DNA from: CBDUXP01 sp965371225 [NCBI: uncultured bacterium]
GTDB taxonomy: Bacteria; Abyssobacteria; SURF-5; CBDUXP01
DNA length: 38,402 bases
Direction: 5' to 3'
NCBI GenBank assembly: GCA_965371225.1
Contig: CBDUXP010000035.1
Coordinates: 1 to 38,402 of the forward strand
The position numbers and the translations under genes are program-made. Positions within the stretch are counted from its first letter, which is position 1. Each line of letters starts with the position of its first letter. Below are positions 7,878 to 15,194 of this stretch, in pieces. The notes beneath the pieces are model-generated. The model saw only the letters and a list, made by a program, of their open reading frames with translations. It was not told the origin of the DNA and searched no databases.

Positions 7878-9077
7878 TCACGCGATGCGGCTCGTCACGG
7901 CGTCGACGATGGTGTCCGCGACGCTCAAGGACGCGGTGGCGGCGGGGGAGGGCGCGTTGCAGACGTTGATCACGCGGGCGGATTCGCTGAGGAGAAAATC
8001 GTCCACCAGCGTCCCGTTACGCCGCAGCGCCTGCGCCCGGACCCCCGCGGGCGCAGGCGCGAGGTCGGCGGCCGTGAGCGCGGGCACCAGCCGCTGCAAC
8101 GCGCGCACGAATGCCGGCAAACTGTAGGACCGCCATAGCTCCTCGACGCCCACTCGCCAATGCCGGCGCGCGAGACGCAGGAACCCGGGATACGTCAGCG
8201 CGCTCACCGCATCCCGCAGGCTGAGGTCGCGCTTCCGGTACCCTTCCCGCGCGAACGCCAGCACCGCGTTCGGCCCGCACTCCACCCCGCCGCTGAGTGT
8301 GCGCGTGAAGTGGGCGCCCAGGAAAGGGAAGCTAGGATGCGGCACCGGGTAGATCAGGGTGTTACAGAGGTGCCGCGCGCTCTCGCGCAACGTATGGAAC
8401 TCGCCGCGGAAGGGCACGATCCGCGCCGGCGGCGCGTGGCCGCTCATGCGCGTGAGGCGGTCGCTGTGCAACCCGCCACAGTTCACCACGCAGCTCCCAC
8501 CGAAGGCCCCGGCCGTGGTCTCCACCGTGACGACCGATGCCTCGGGCGCGATGCCGGTCACGCGGGCGTCGGTCACGATGTGGCCTCCCGCGTCCCGGAT
8601 GCGCTGGGCGAACCGCTCGGCGACCTGGGTGAAGTCGATGATGCCGGCCCCGGGCACATGGACCGCCGCTATGCCCGCCGTGTGCGGCTCCAGATCTCGC
8701 AAGCGCGTCGGGCCGATGAGATCGCAGGGGACGCCGTTCGCCTGACCCCGCTCGTAGATGCTTTCCAGCCGCGCTCGTTCCGCCTCGTGCCCCGCCACGA
8801 TCACCTTGCCGCACCGGGCGAAGGGGATGCCTTCCCGCCCGCAGAACTGCTCCAGCGCGCGCCGGCCTTCCCGGCAGGTGCGCGCCTTCAGTGAGCCGGG
8901 CCGGTAGTAGATGCCCGAATGCAACACGCCCGAGTTGCGGCCCGTCTGGTGCTGCGCCAGGCGGGGCTCCTTCTCCAGGATGCACACCGTCGTGTCCGGG
9001 CGGCGCTGCAGGAGGCGATAGCCGGTGGCCAGCCCAATGATGCCGCCGCCGATGATGAGGACCTCTGCTCGCTGCAT
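7878..9077 (-). CDS. lhgO: L-2-hydroxyglutarate oxidase
   Basis: This 399-residue flavoprotein oxidises L-2-hydroxyglutarate to 2-oxoglutarate. It opens with the FAD dinucleotide fold (GGGIIG, residues 10-15) and has the family segment HQTGRNSGVLHSGIYYRPGS, the conserved VNCGGLHSDR and the C-terminal NVCNAPSPAATASL typical of LhgO. The ATG at 9077 gives the normal family length; codons further upstream are not family-like. In most bacteria the enzyme is membrane-associated and passes electrons to quinone. The gene is monocistronic, convergent with the repeat lipoprotein and divergent from the diiron protein. Confidence 0.93.
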   Translation of the reverse strand: MQRAEVLIIGGGIIGLATGYRLLQRRPDTTVCILEKEPRLAQHQTGRNSGVLHSGIYYRPGSLKARTCREGRRALEQFCGREGIPFARCGKVIVAGHEAERARLESIYERGQANGVPCDLIGPTRLRDLEPHTAGIAAVHVPGAGIIDFTQVAERFAQRIRDAGGHIVTDARVTGIAPEASVVTVETTAGAFGGSCVVNCGGLHSDRLTRMSGHAPPARIVPFRGEFHTLRESARHLCNTLIYPVPHPSFPFLGAHFTRTLSGGVECGPNAVLAFAREGYRKRDLSLRDAVSALTYPGFLRLARRHWRVGVEELWRSYSLPAFVRALQRLVPALTAADLAPAPAGVRAQALRRNGTLVDDFLLSESARVINVCNAPSPAATASLSVADTIVDAVTSRIA

Positions 9078-9426
9078 GAAACCCGTCCGGGCGCGCCCAT
9101 CATGGTCGGCGCATGGGGCCTCGTGCAATGACCGCCTGCGCGGCCGCTAATCCTGGAGCCGTCCTGGCTAGGTAGCCGACTTCCCGTCCACCCGCGGGCG
9201 CATATTCCACAATCCAAGTAATACAAGTGACTTCCACACATTCTCGGCCGACGCCTTGACCGGCATCGCAGTATCAGATAATGTTGTATCAATATAGATT
9301 CCTCTCTGACGTAGGGTGCGCAGGCACTTGGCCGTGCGGACGTTCCGCGCCCGCCGGTGGACCCGCGTTTGGGACTTCGCCGCCGACGGGGCAACCCTCT
9401 GGGCGGGGCATGTGGAGGGCGAAGCT
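9078..9426. other. Divergent intergenic region with AT-rich core
   Basis: This gap of about 350 bases separates two divergent genes. Roughly 9205-9310 is markedly richer in A and T than the coding DNA around it. It holds two direct copies of GTATCA spaced 15 bases apart (start to start), followed by AATATAGATT. I see no convincing -35/-10 pair, but this is the natural place for the promoters of lhgO and the diiron protein. A short leftward frame covers part of it and has no ribosome site or recognisable content. Confidence 0.4.
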
Positions 9427-10470
9427 GTGAGCCACCAGATTCTGGACATCGCGACCCGGGACAAGCACCAGACCGTGTTTCCCACTGAAGTGGACGCGCT
9501 CTTCGAGTGGGACTACGGGGTGCACAACCCCAGCCTAAGCAGCCTGTACGAGAAGGCGAAGCGGGACCAGTGGAACGGTGCGACGGACCTGGACTGGGAC
9601 TGTGAAGTGGACAAGACCCGGGACATTCTCGATGTCCGGCTCACGCCCATCTACGGGACCTCCCTCTGGGACAGCCTGAGCGACAGCGGGAAGGAAGAGC
9701 TGGGCTACAAGTCCGCCATGTGGCGCCTCAGCCAATTCCTGCACGGCGAACAGGGGGCGCTTCTGGTTTCCGCCGAGCTGGTGGACGTGGTGCCGGACCT
9801 CGATCAGAAGCTCTGCGCCTCGGCCCAGGTCATGGACGAGGCGCGCCACGTGGAAGTGTTCCGCAGGTACATCAAGAAGGTGGACCGCATCTACCCGATC
9901 GACGCGACGCTGCGCGATCTCCTCCAGGCGACGCTCCAGTCCGACATGTGGCAGAAGAAATTCATCGGCATGCAAGTGGTGATCGAGGGCTTGGCGTTGG
10001 CGGCGTTCAAGATGATGATCCGCGTGACGCACGACCCGCTCCTCAAGGACCTGCTCATCCACGTGATGCGCGACGAGTCGCGGCACGTGGGTTTCGGTTA
10101 CCTCGCGTTGCGCGATTCCTTTGTCGACTTGACCGAACGCGAACGCCGCGAGATGGAGGACTTCGCGTTCATGGCGTGCAGCGCCATGGTGACGAAGAAG
10201 AATGCGCAGGGCGAATGGGTGGACGGTTTTCTGTCCATCAACGACGTGTACCGCGAGGTGGGCATTGACCCGGACGATATGGTCGAGGTCTGGCAGGGCA
10301 GCGATGAGGACATGAACTTCAACAAGTTCCTGTTCACGGATACCATCATCCCCGCCCTCAGCCACCTGGGCCTCTTCACGGACAAGATCCGCCGCGAGTA
10401 CGAAGGCCTGGGCATCATCGGTGCGGACGACGCCGTCCAGCCCATCAGCGAAGACGTCACCCTGAACTAA
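9427..10470 (+). CDS. Ferritin-like diiron protein
   Basis: The 347-residue product starts at GTG 9427, preceded by GGAGG nine bases upstream; the frame is open further upstream but without a better start. It shows the full set of diiron ligands of a four-helix carboxylate protein: E108 (HGEQGA), E138 with H141 (DEARH), E187 (IEGLAL) and E217 with H220 (DESRH). The spacing matches diiron oxygenases and oxidases such as the AurF and acyl-ACP desaturase-like groups rather than storage ferritin, which is half this length. The substrate is unknown; similar genes are common in uncultured aerobes. It probably acts in the cytoplasm as an oxygen-dependent oxidase. It is not obviously in an operon. 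Confidence 0.85.
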   Translation: MSHQILDIATRDKHQTVFPTEVDALFEWDYGVHNPSLSSLYEKAKRDQWNGATDLDWDCEVDKTRDILDVRLTPIYGTSLWDSLSDSGKEELGYKSAMWRLSQFLHGEQGALLVSAELVDVVPDLDQKLCASAQVMDEARHVEVFRRYIKKVDRIYPIDATLRDLLQATLQSDMWQKKFIGMQVVIEGLALAAFKMMIRVTHDPLLKDLLIHVMRDESRHVGFGYLALRDSFVDLTERERREMEDFAFMACSAMVTKKNAQGEWVDGFLSINDVYREVGIDPDDMVEVWQGSDEDMNFNKFLFTDTIIPALSHLGLFTDKIRREYEGLGIIGADDAVQPISEDVTLN

Positions 10471-10532
10471 GTCCGGCGCGCGCCGCCGGCGGCGTAGGAA
10501 CAATGACGCCCCGGCCGCCTCGCGGATCGGCG

Positions 10533-11111
10533 CTACCGGGCGCGTCTGAGCGTGGAGATGATGGCGTCGGCTTCCGCGGCGCGGCCGGCGTTCGGGGCCC
10601 GATACCAGAAGTGCAGATACTCCGGGTGCGCCCCGCCCCTGCGCATCCTCAGCAGACAGTCCCGCGCGTCGCGGCCATCCGGGGTGCGCCAGCGAAGGGA
10701 CTGCAGCCGGATGCCGTGAATCCGGACGGTGTCCGGGCGCGCGTCCCCCGCGGCGTTGGGCGGAAATTGGGGCGCGCTGCCCACGTACGCGTAGAGGAAT
10801 TCCGCGTCTTCCCGTGCGAACGTCAAAACGATGAAGTCCGGAACGGGACTCTCCGACGTGACCGTGACGTCCGGCGGTACCTTCACCATGACGTTCGTAG
10901 ACGGGAATTGGAGGTCCGTCGTGCCGTCGTCGGACCGCGCTGTGTCCGCACCGGCATGCGCTTCGTCCGTACCCCCGCCGGCGATGCCGGCTCCAGTGGC
11001 GCACGCCATGCCAAGCGCCAGGACCAATAGCGCCGGGCCTACACGGTGGAGCGTGCTCGTGGCGGACAAAGGGCTCTCCGATCCCACTTGGGCGATTCCC
11101 ACCGGTCTCAT
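10533..11111 (-). CDS. Hypothetical exported protein, probable lipoprotein
   Basis: The product is 192 residues from the ATG at 11111; a start at 11141 is also possible, and neither has a strong ribosome site. A hydrophobic stretch (PALLVLALGMAC) ends in a cysteine that could be lipidated, although glycine at position -3 is unusual. A low-complexity Gly/Ala/Asp linker follows, then a soluble domain of about 120 residues with VMVKVPPDVTV and DFIVLTFARED, which looks like a mixed beta fold. I do not recognise the family. It is convergent with the diiron gene and divergent from the selenoprotein gene, 96 bases away. Confidence 0.6.
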   Translation of the reverse strand: MRPVGIAQVGSESPLSATSTLHRVGPALLVLALGMACATGAGIAGGGTDEAHAGADTARSDDGTTDLQFPSTNVMVKVPPDVTVTSESPVPDFIVLTFAREDAEFLYAYVGSAPQFPPNAAGDARPDTVRIHGIRLQSLRWRTPDGRDARDCLLRMRRGGAHPEYLHFWYRAPNAGRAAEADAIISTLRRAR

Positions 11112-11207
11112 GATGCCGGCGGCGGTTCGCGCTCGTTGCACCGGCGGGACAGGCGTTGGGCGTCAAGTATACTGGGTGGCGAGACGCCCGGAATCAGGAG
11201 ACGCGCA

Positions 11208-11924
11208 ATGGAAGCCACGGAACGTCCCGCCGCTGACGATTTTGTCTCGATCATGAACGCGCTCAGGTCGGGTGCCATGGATCTGGACGACGCCCCGGAG
11301 CCGTTCGTCGAGGCTTTCTCCGCCATGACGAAGCGGAGCCGCGAGGAGCTGAAGGCCGGGTTCCGCCGCGACGCCGAGCGGGAAGCGAACGCGCCCAAGG
11401 CGGGCATGCCCGCGCCCGACTTCGAGTTGGAGTTGCTGTCGCCCGAGGGTGAGCGCACGGACCTGACCCGGCGGCTGAGCGCGTTCCGCGGCAAGCCCGT
11501 GGCGCTCGCGTTCGGCTCCTACACCTGACCCCCGTTCCGCGTCCAGGCTGGACGCCTCAACGAAATCTATGCGGCGTACCGGGACCGGGTGCAATTCTTC
11601 TGCGTGTACATCCGCGAAGCGCATCCGGAGGACGAGTGGCAGGTGCCCATGAACTACGACGACGAGGCCATGTTCATGCAGCCGACGACGATGGACGAGC
11701 GCGCGGGCGTGGCGCAGGCGTGCATCCTGCGTTTGCAGCTCGACATGCCCACGTTGCTGGACACCATGGACGACGAGGTGGACACCGCCTACGCCGCCCT
11801 GCCCGACCGCCTGTACGTGGTCGACGCCGAGGGTGCCGTGTCCTACCAGAGCGCGCCCGGCCCGTTCGGCTTCAACTCCGACGAGTGGGAAGCGGCAATC
11901 AAGGCCACCCTCGGCGGTGGGTGA
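11208..11924 (+). CDS. Deiodinase-like selenoprotein with in-frame TGA (Sec107)
   Basis: An ATG at 11208 with AGGAG upstream opens a frame that meets TGA at 11526-11528 and continues in the same frame to the stop at 11922-11924. Read through, it gives 238 residues. The sequence around the TGA is FGSYT-U-PPFR, followed by FCVYIREAHPEDEW. This is the active-site region of the iodothyronine deiodinase family (thioredoxin fold), whose animal members have GSCTUPPF and YIEEAH at the same places. Both halves are family-like and no frameshift is needed, so the TGA is best read as selenocysteine at the redox centre. Bacterial relatives with Cys or Sec exist; they probably act as thiol or peroxide reductases, and dehalogenation is unproven. 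The protein has no signal peptide, so it should be cytoplasmic. The next gene starts at the base after its stop. Confidence 0.9.
11534..11561 (+). promoter_or_regulatory. Bacterial SECIS-like hairpin after the TGA codon
   Basis: The arms GCGTCCA (11539-11545) and TGGACGC (11549-11555) pair perfectly over seven base pairs and leave a GGC loop. GTT (11534-11536) and AAC (11559-11561) can add a lower stem across a small internal loop. The first loop guanine is 17 bases after the TGA. Known bacterial SECIS elements sit just after the UGA inside the coding region and carry a guanine in the first two positions of the apical loop at about this distance, where SelB binds. The hairpin is therefore what a Sec reading of the TGA requires. 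Confidence 0.85.
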
Positions 11925-12566
11925 ATGATCAGTTGGCCCTCTCTCTGGCGACGGATGATGGCGCGCTGGCGCAGTTGGCAGACACCGTTGCCAAGCGGCC
12001 CCTGGTTTCTTGGGCTCCTGATCGTGTTCGTAGCGTTTGTCGTCAACGGCATGCACCCGGTGTTGCGCTTCACTTCACCCCTGCTGAATCATCTCGTCTT
12101 TTCCATCGCCATGATGTTGCCGCTCGTTCTGTTGTCGCTATCCTTCTTTCTGCCCCGTTTGTGGATTAAGGCGATTGCCGCCATTGGGTTGCTTTCCGTA
12201 GTACCAGTCGCAAGCTTTCTTGCCCTCTTCGCGCTTTCAGATGCGAGTTCTATCGCAGGACGATGGGAAGGGCAGGATCGCTCATTCGAACTCGTTGAAC
12301 GGGTTCCTTTGGATCATTCGCATCTGTCTGTCTACCGCACGAATGGAGGCGCAACGACATCGTTTGGCATCGTCGTGCGGCAGGAGATGCCGCTCTTGCG
12401 CGGTCTACGGCTGGTAAAAAACGTGTATCGCGCATACCCCGCGCACGATGTTGCTATCGCTGTCTTGGACGGACATCGGCTGCGGATAACGGGCCCACCG
12501 TATGGCGGTAACGAGCCTTACTTGCTCAGGGATGAAATTCAGATCAGGCCGTTTGTTTACTTCTAG
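11925..12566 (+). CDS. Hypothetical membrane protein with C-terminal soluble domain
   Basis: This 213-residue frame starts at the ATG immediately after the stop of the selenoprotein gene. It has about three membrane helices between residues 25 and 105 and then a soluble part of about 105 residues containing RTNGGATTSFGIVVRQE and a mixed beta pattern. I recognise the soluble part only as an uncharacterised type seen in scattered bacteria. Base composition from about 12070 is visibly lower in GC than the flanking genes, with codons such as TTT, CTT and GCA that are rare elsewhere here. That suggests recent acquisition. It could be translated by coupling to the selenoprotein gene, but its role is unknown. 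Confidence 0.75.
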   Translation: MISWPSLWRRMMARWRSWQTPLPSGPWFLGLLIVFVAFVVNGMHPVLRFTSPLLNHLVFSIAMMLPLVLLSLSFFLPRLWIKAIAAIGLLSVVPVASFLALFALSDASSIAGRWEGQDRSFELVERVPLDHSHLSVYRTNGGATTSFGIVVRQEMPLLRGLRLVKNVYRAYPAHDVAIAVLDGHRLRITGPPYGGNEPYLLRDEIQIRPFVYF

Positions 12567-12629
12567 TATTGTGCTGGGCGGAATTGGTCGGCACAAGATG
12601 CGGTTCAATGGGTTAGAGAGACTCCAAGT

Positions 12630-13955
12630 ATGAACGGAAGAAAGGTCACCGTCGTCGGCGGTGGGAGTTTCCTGTGGGGTCCGACGCTGGCGCGCGACCT
12701 CATGGTGGAGCCGCGGCTGGCGGGGAGCGAACTCTGGCTGCATGACATCGCGCCCGCCCCGCTGGAACTGGTGGCGCGCTACGCGGAGAAGGTTCGGGCG
12801 GCGGCGGACACGGGCTGGAGCGTGCACCCCACGAGGGAGCTTGCACCAGCGCTCGACGGTGCGGACGTGGTGGTGCTCTCCATCACCACGGGCGGGCTGC
12901 CGGCCATGCGCCACGATCTGGAGATCCCTCTGCAGTACGGTATCGCGCAGCCAGTGGGGGACACGGTGGGTCCGGGCGGCCTGTTGCGTGCGCTGCGCAA
13001 CATTCCCGTGGTGCTCGACCTCGCCCGGCAGATGGAAGCGCGGTGTCCCCGCGCGGTGTTGATCAATCTGACCAACCCCATGACCACCCTCTGCCGCGCG
13101 GTGACAAAACACACGGGCATCCGCACCATCGGCGTGTGTCACGAGTGGCCGAACTGCGCGCTCGGCTTGCGCATCTGGCTCGGGCTCGGCAGTCCCACGG
13201 ATGTGCAGGCCACGGTGGCGGGCATCAACCACCTGATCTTTGCCCTCGACCTGCGCATCGAGGGGCAGGACGGGTTCGCGCGCATCCGGGAGGAAGTGGC
13301 GCGCAACGGCATCCCCGAGAACCTGGCCGTCAAGTTCGACCAGTTACAGCGGACGGGTGCGCTGCCCGTGGCGGGCGACCGGCACGTGGCCGAGTTCTTT
13401 CCGGACTACCTCACGCCGGCCACGGACTACGGGAAGACGTGGGGCGTGGAGCTGACCACCATTCCCGACCGGGAGCGGTGGTACGAGGAGGGGACCAGCG
13501 ACTGGGAGATCACCGGCCGCCGGGCGACGGAACGCGCGGCCACCACGGACGAACCGGTCAAGCTCTATCCTTCTATAGAGGATATCGCGCAGATTGCGGC
13601 GGACCTGGCGGAGAGTACCGGCGGGACGCACATCGTGAATCTGCCGAACACGGGGCAGATCGCGAACCTGCCGGCCGGCGCGGTGGTGGAGACGTTCGCG
13701 ACTATCACCCCGGACGCGGACATCCCCGACCAGATTGGCGCCTTGCCGCCGCCCGTCCTCCAGGCCCTGGAACCGCACGTGCGCAACCAGGAGCGCATCG
13801 TGGACGCGGCCGTCCAGGGGGATCGCGATCTGGCGTTGGCCGTCTTGCGCGACGATCCGCTGGTGCGGGATCCCGACACGGCCGAACCCATGCTGGAGGA
13901 GATGCTCGCCGCCACCGCCGCATGGCTGCCCCAGTTCGCGCCAGCGCGCGCGTAG
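12630..13955 (+). CDS. Glycoside hydrolase family 4 (alpha-glucosidase/galactosidase type)
   Basis: The 441-residue protein has the N-terminal NAD-binding fold of family GH4 (VTVVGGGSFLWGP, residues 7-18), the NLTNP motif near 146-150 and the expected metal ligands C170 (GVCHE) and H201 (GINH). GH4 enzymes cleave glycosides by an oxidation-elimination route that needs NAD and manganese. The close family includes MelA-type alpha-galactosidases and LplD-like glucuronidases; the exact sugar cannot be told from the sequence. There is no sugar transporter or phosphotransferase gene nearby. GAGAG lies about ten bases before the ATG. Confidence 0.88.
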   Translation: MNGRKVTVVGGGSFLWGPTLARDLMVEPRLAGSELWLHDIAPAPLELVARYAEKVRAAADTGWSVHPTRELAPALDGADVVVLSITTGGLPAMRHDLEIPLQYGIAQPVGDTVGPGGLLRALRNIPVVLDLARQMEARCPRAVLINLTNPMTTLCRAVTKHTGIRTIGVCHEWPNCALGLRIWLGLGSPTDVQATVAGINHLIFALDLRIEGQDGFARIREEVARNGIPENLAVKFDQLQRTGALPVAGDRHVAEFFPDYLTPATDYGKTWGVELTTIPDRERWYEEGTSDWEITGRRATERAATTDEPVKLYPSIEDIAQIAADLAESTGGTHIVNLPNTGQIANLPAGAVVETFATITPDADIPDQIGALPPPVLQALEPHVRNQERIVDAAVQGDRDLALAVLRDDPLVRDPDTAEPMLEEMLAATAAWLPQFAPARA

Positions 13956-14027
13956 CCCGGGCCCCCATACGGTAGACTAGGCGCTTCGTCCGGGCCGCCC
14001 GGCCCGGCGAACAGAAGAGGGGGCGAC

Positions 14028-15170
14028 GTGGAATACCGACCGTACGGCACCACCGGCAAGGACGTATCGCTGCTGGGGCTCGGCGCCATGCGTTTCACGG
14101 ACGACGACGACGAAGGCGTCCGCGCCGTGCAGCGCGCCTTCGAGCTGGGGGTCACCTATTTCGACACGGCGCCCGGCTACTGCGACGACCGTAGCGAGGA
14201 CATCCTCGGCCGCGCATTCCGGGACCTGCCGAAGGACCAGTTGCGCGTGTCCACCAAGAGCGGCGTGTGGATCGACAAGACCGCCATGAGCGTGCGCGAG
14301 CGGCTCGAAAAGTCCCTCGAACGCCTGGGCCTGGAGAAAGTCACCTTCTACCACATGTGGTGCATCATTACGGGCGCGCAGTTCGACGAAGTCATGGGGC
14401 CCGGCGGCCCCTACGAAGAAGTCGCCCGCGCGAAGGACGAGGGGCTCATCGAGCACATCGTCTTCTCCACCCACTCGTACCCCAGCGTGTCGCATCGCGT
14501 GATCGAGAGCGGCGCGTTCGACGGCATCACCGTCGGCTACCACGTGGTGAACAGCGCGGCGAAGCGCCCGGTCATCCAGGCCGCCCACGCCGCGGGCATG
14601 GGCGTGTGCACCATGAATCCGCTCGGCGGCGAAGTCATCATGAAGTATCCGGAGCAGTTCGACTTCATGCACCGGGATGGAGACGACAGCACCGTGCGCG
14701 CGTGTTTCCGGTTCAACGCGGCGCATCCGGAGATCAGCGTTATGCTCAGCGGCATGGGCACCGTCGCACAGGTGGAGGAGAACGTGGCCGCCGTCAATGC
14801 TGCGAGCGCCGAAGCCCGCGCCTCCGAGGAACGCCTGCGGGCGCTGCTGGGGGAGTACGGCGCGGCGGACACCAGCGTGTGCACGCTGTGCCAACAATGC
14901 CTGCCTTGCCCCGAAGGTATCCCGATTCCCTCCTACATGCACGCCATCGACATTCTCGATGCGCGCGGGAACGGCGACGGCTTCGCCGCGTGGGAATGGC
15001 ACAAACGCCGCGGCAACTACGCACGCACGCGCGCCACGACCTGCACCGACTGCGGCGACTGCGAGCCGCGGTGCCCCGTGAAGATTCCCATCGTCGCCAA
15101 CCTCCGCCGCGCGCACGAGCTGTGGGAATCCGAGGACGCCCGCGCGCGCCAGAAAGCCGCGGCGGGCTAG
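14028..15170 (+). CDS. Aldo-keto reductase with C-terminal 4Fe-4S domain
   Basis: The 380-residue protein starts at GTG 14028 with GAGGGGG upstream. The aldo-keto reductase tetrad is visible as D46, Y51, K77 and H109. After the barrel come two cysteine clusters: C285, C288, C291 and C294, then C339, C342, C345 and C349 (CTDCGDCEPRCP). This is the known ferredoxin-tailed branch of the superfamily. The clusters may deliver electrons instead of, or along with, NADPH. The substrate is unknown. It lies 72 bases after the GH4 gene and 24 bases before the deacylase, so it is probably co-transcribed with the latter. Confidence 0.9.
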   Translation: MEYRPYGTTGKDVSLLGLGAMRFTDDDDEGVRAVQRAFELGVTYFDTAPGYCDDRSEDILGRAFRDLPKDQLRVSTKSGVWIDKTAMSVRERLEKSLERLGLEKVTFYHMWCIITGAQFDEVMGPGGPYEEVARAKDEGLIEHIVFSTHSYPSVSHRVIESGAFDGITVGYHVVNSAAKRPVIQAAHAAGMGVCTMNPLGGEVIMKYPEQFDFMHRDGDDSTVRACFRFNAAHPEISVMLSGMGTVAQVEENVAAVNAASAEARASEERLRALLGEYGAADTSVCTLCQQCLPCPEGIPIPSYMHAIDILDARGNGDGFAAWEWHKRRGNYARTRATTCTDCGDCEPRCPVKIPIVANLRRAHELWESEDARARQKAAAG

Positions 15171-15194
15171 CGCCTTGGCGTCCGGAGAAAACCT

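Noticed and set aside
9168-9485. Minus-strand frame of about 105 residues in the lhgO/diiron gap
   Set aside because: It overlaps the start of the diiron gene, has no ribosome site and matches nothing I know; the AT-rich part is better explained as a control region.
10471-10532. GC palindrome between convergent genes as a terminator
   Set aside because: CGGCGCGCGCCG has no loop or T tract, and such runs are frequent at this base composition.
9535-11166. Long minus-strand frame across the diiron gene and lipoprotein
   Set aside because: It is antisense to a clear diiron protein and lacks any family pattern or ribosome site.
11526-11528. TGA as an ordinary stop or a pseudogene break in the deiodinase-like gene
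   Set aside because: Coding continues in the same frame with family-specific residues on both sides, the TGA falls exactly at the known Sec position, and a SECIS-like hairpin follows.
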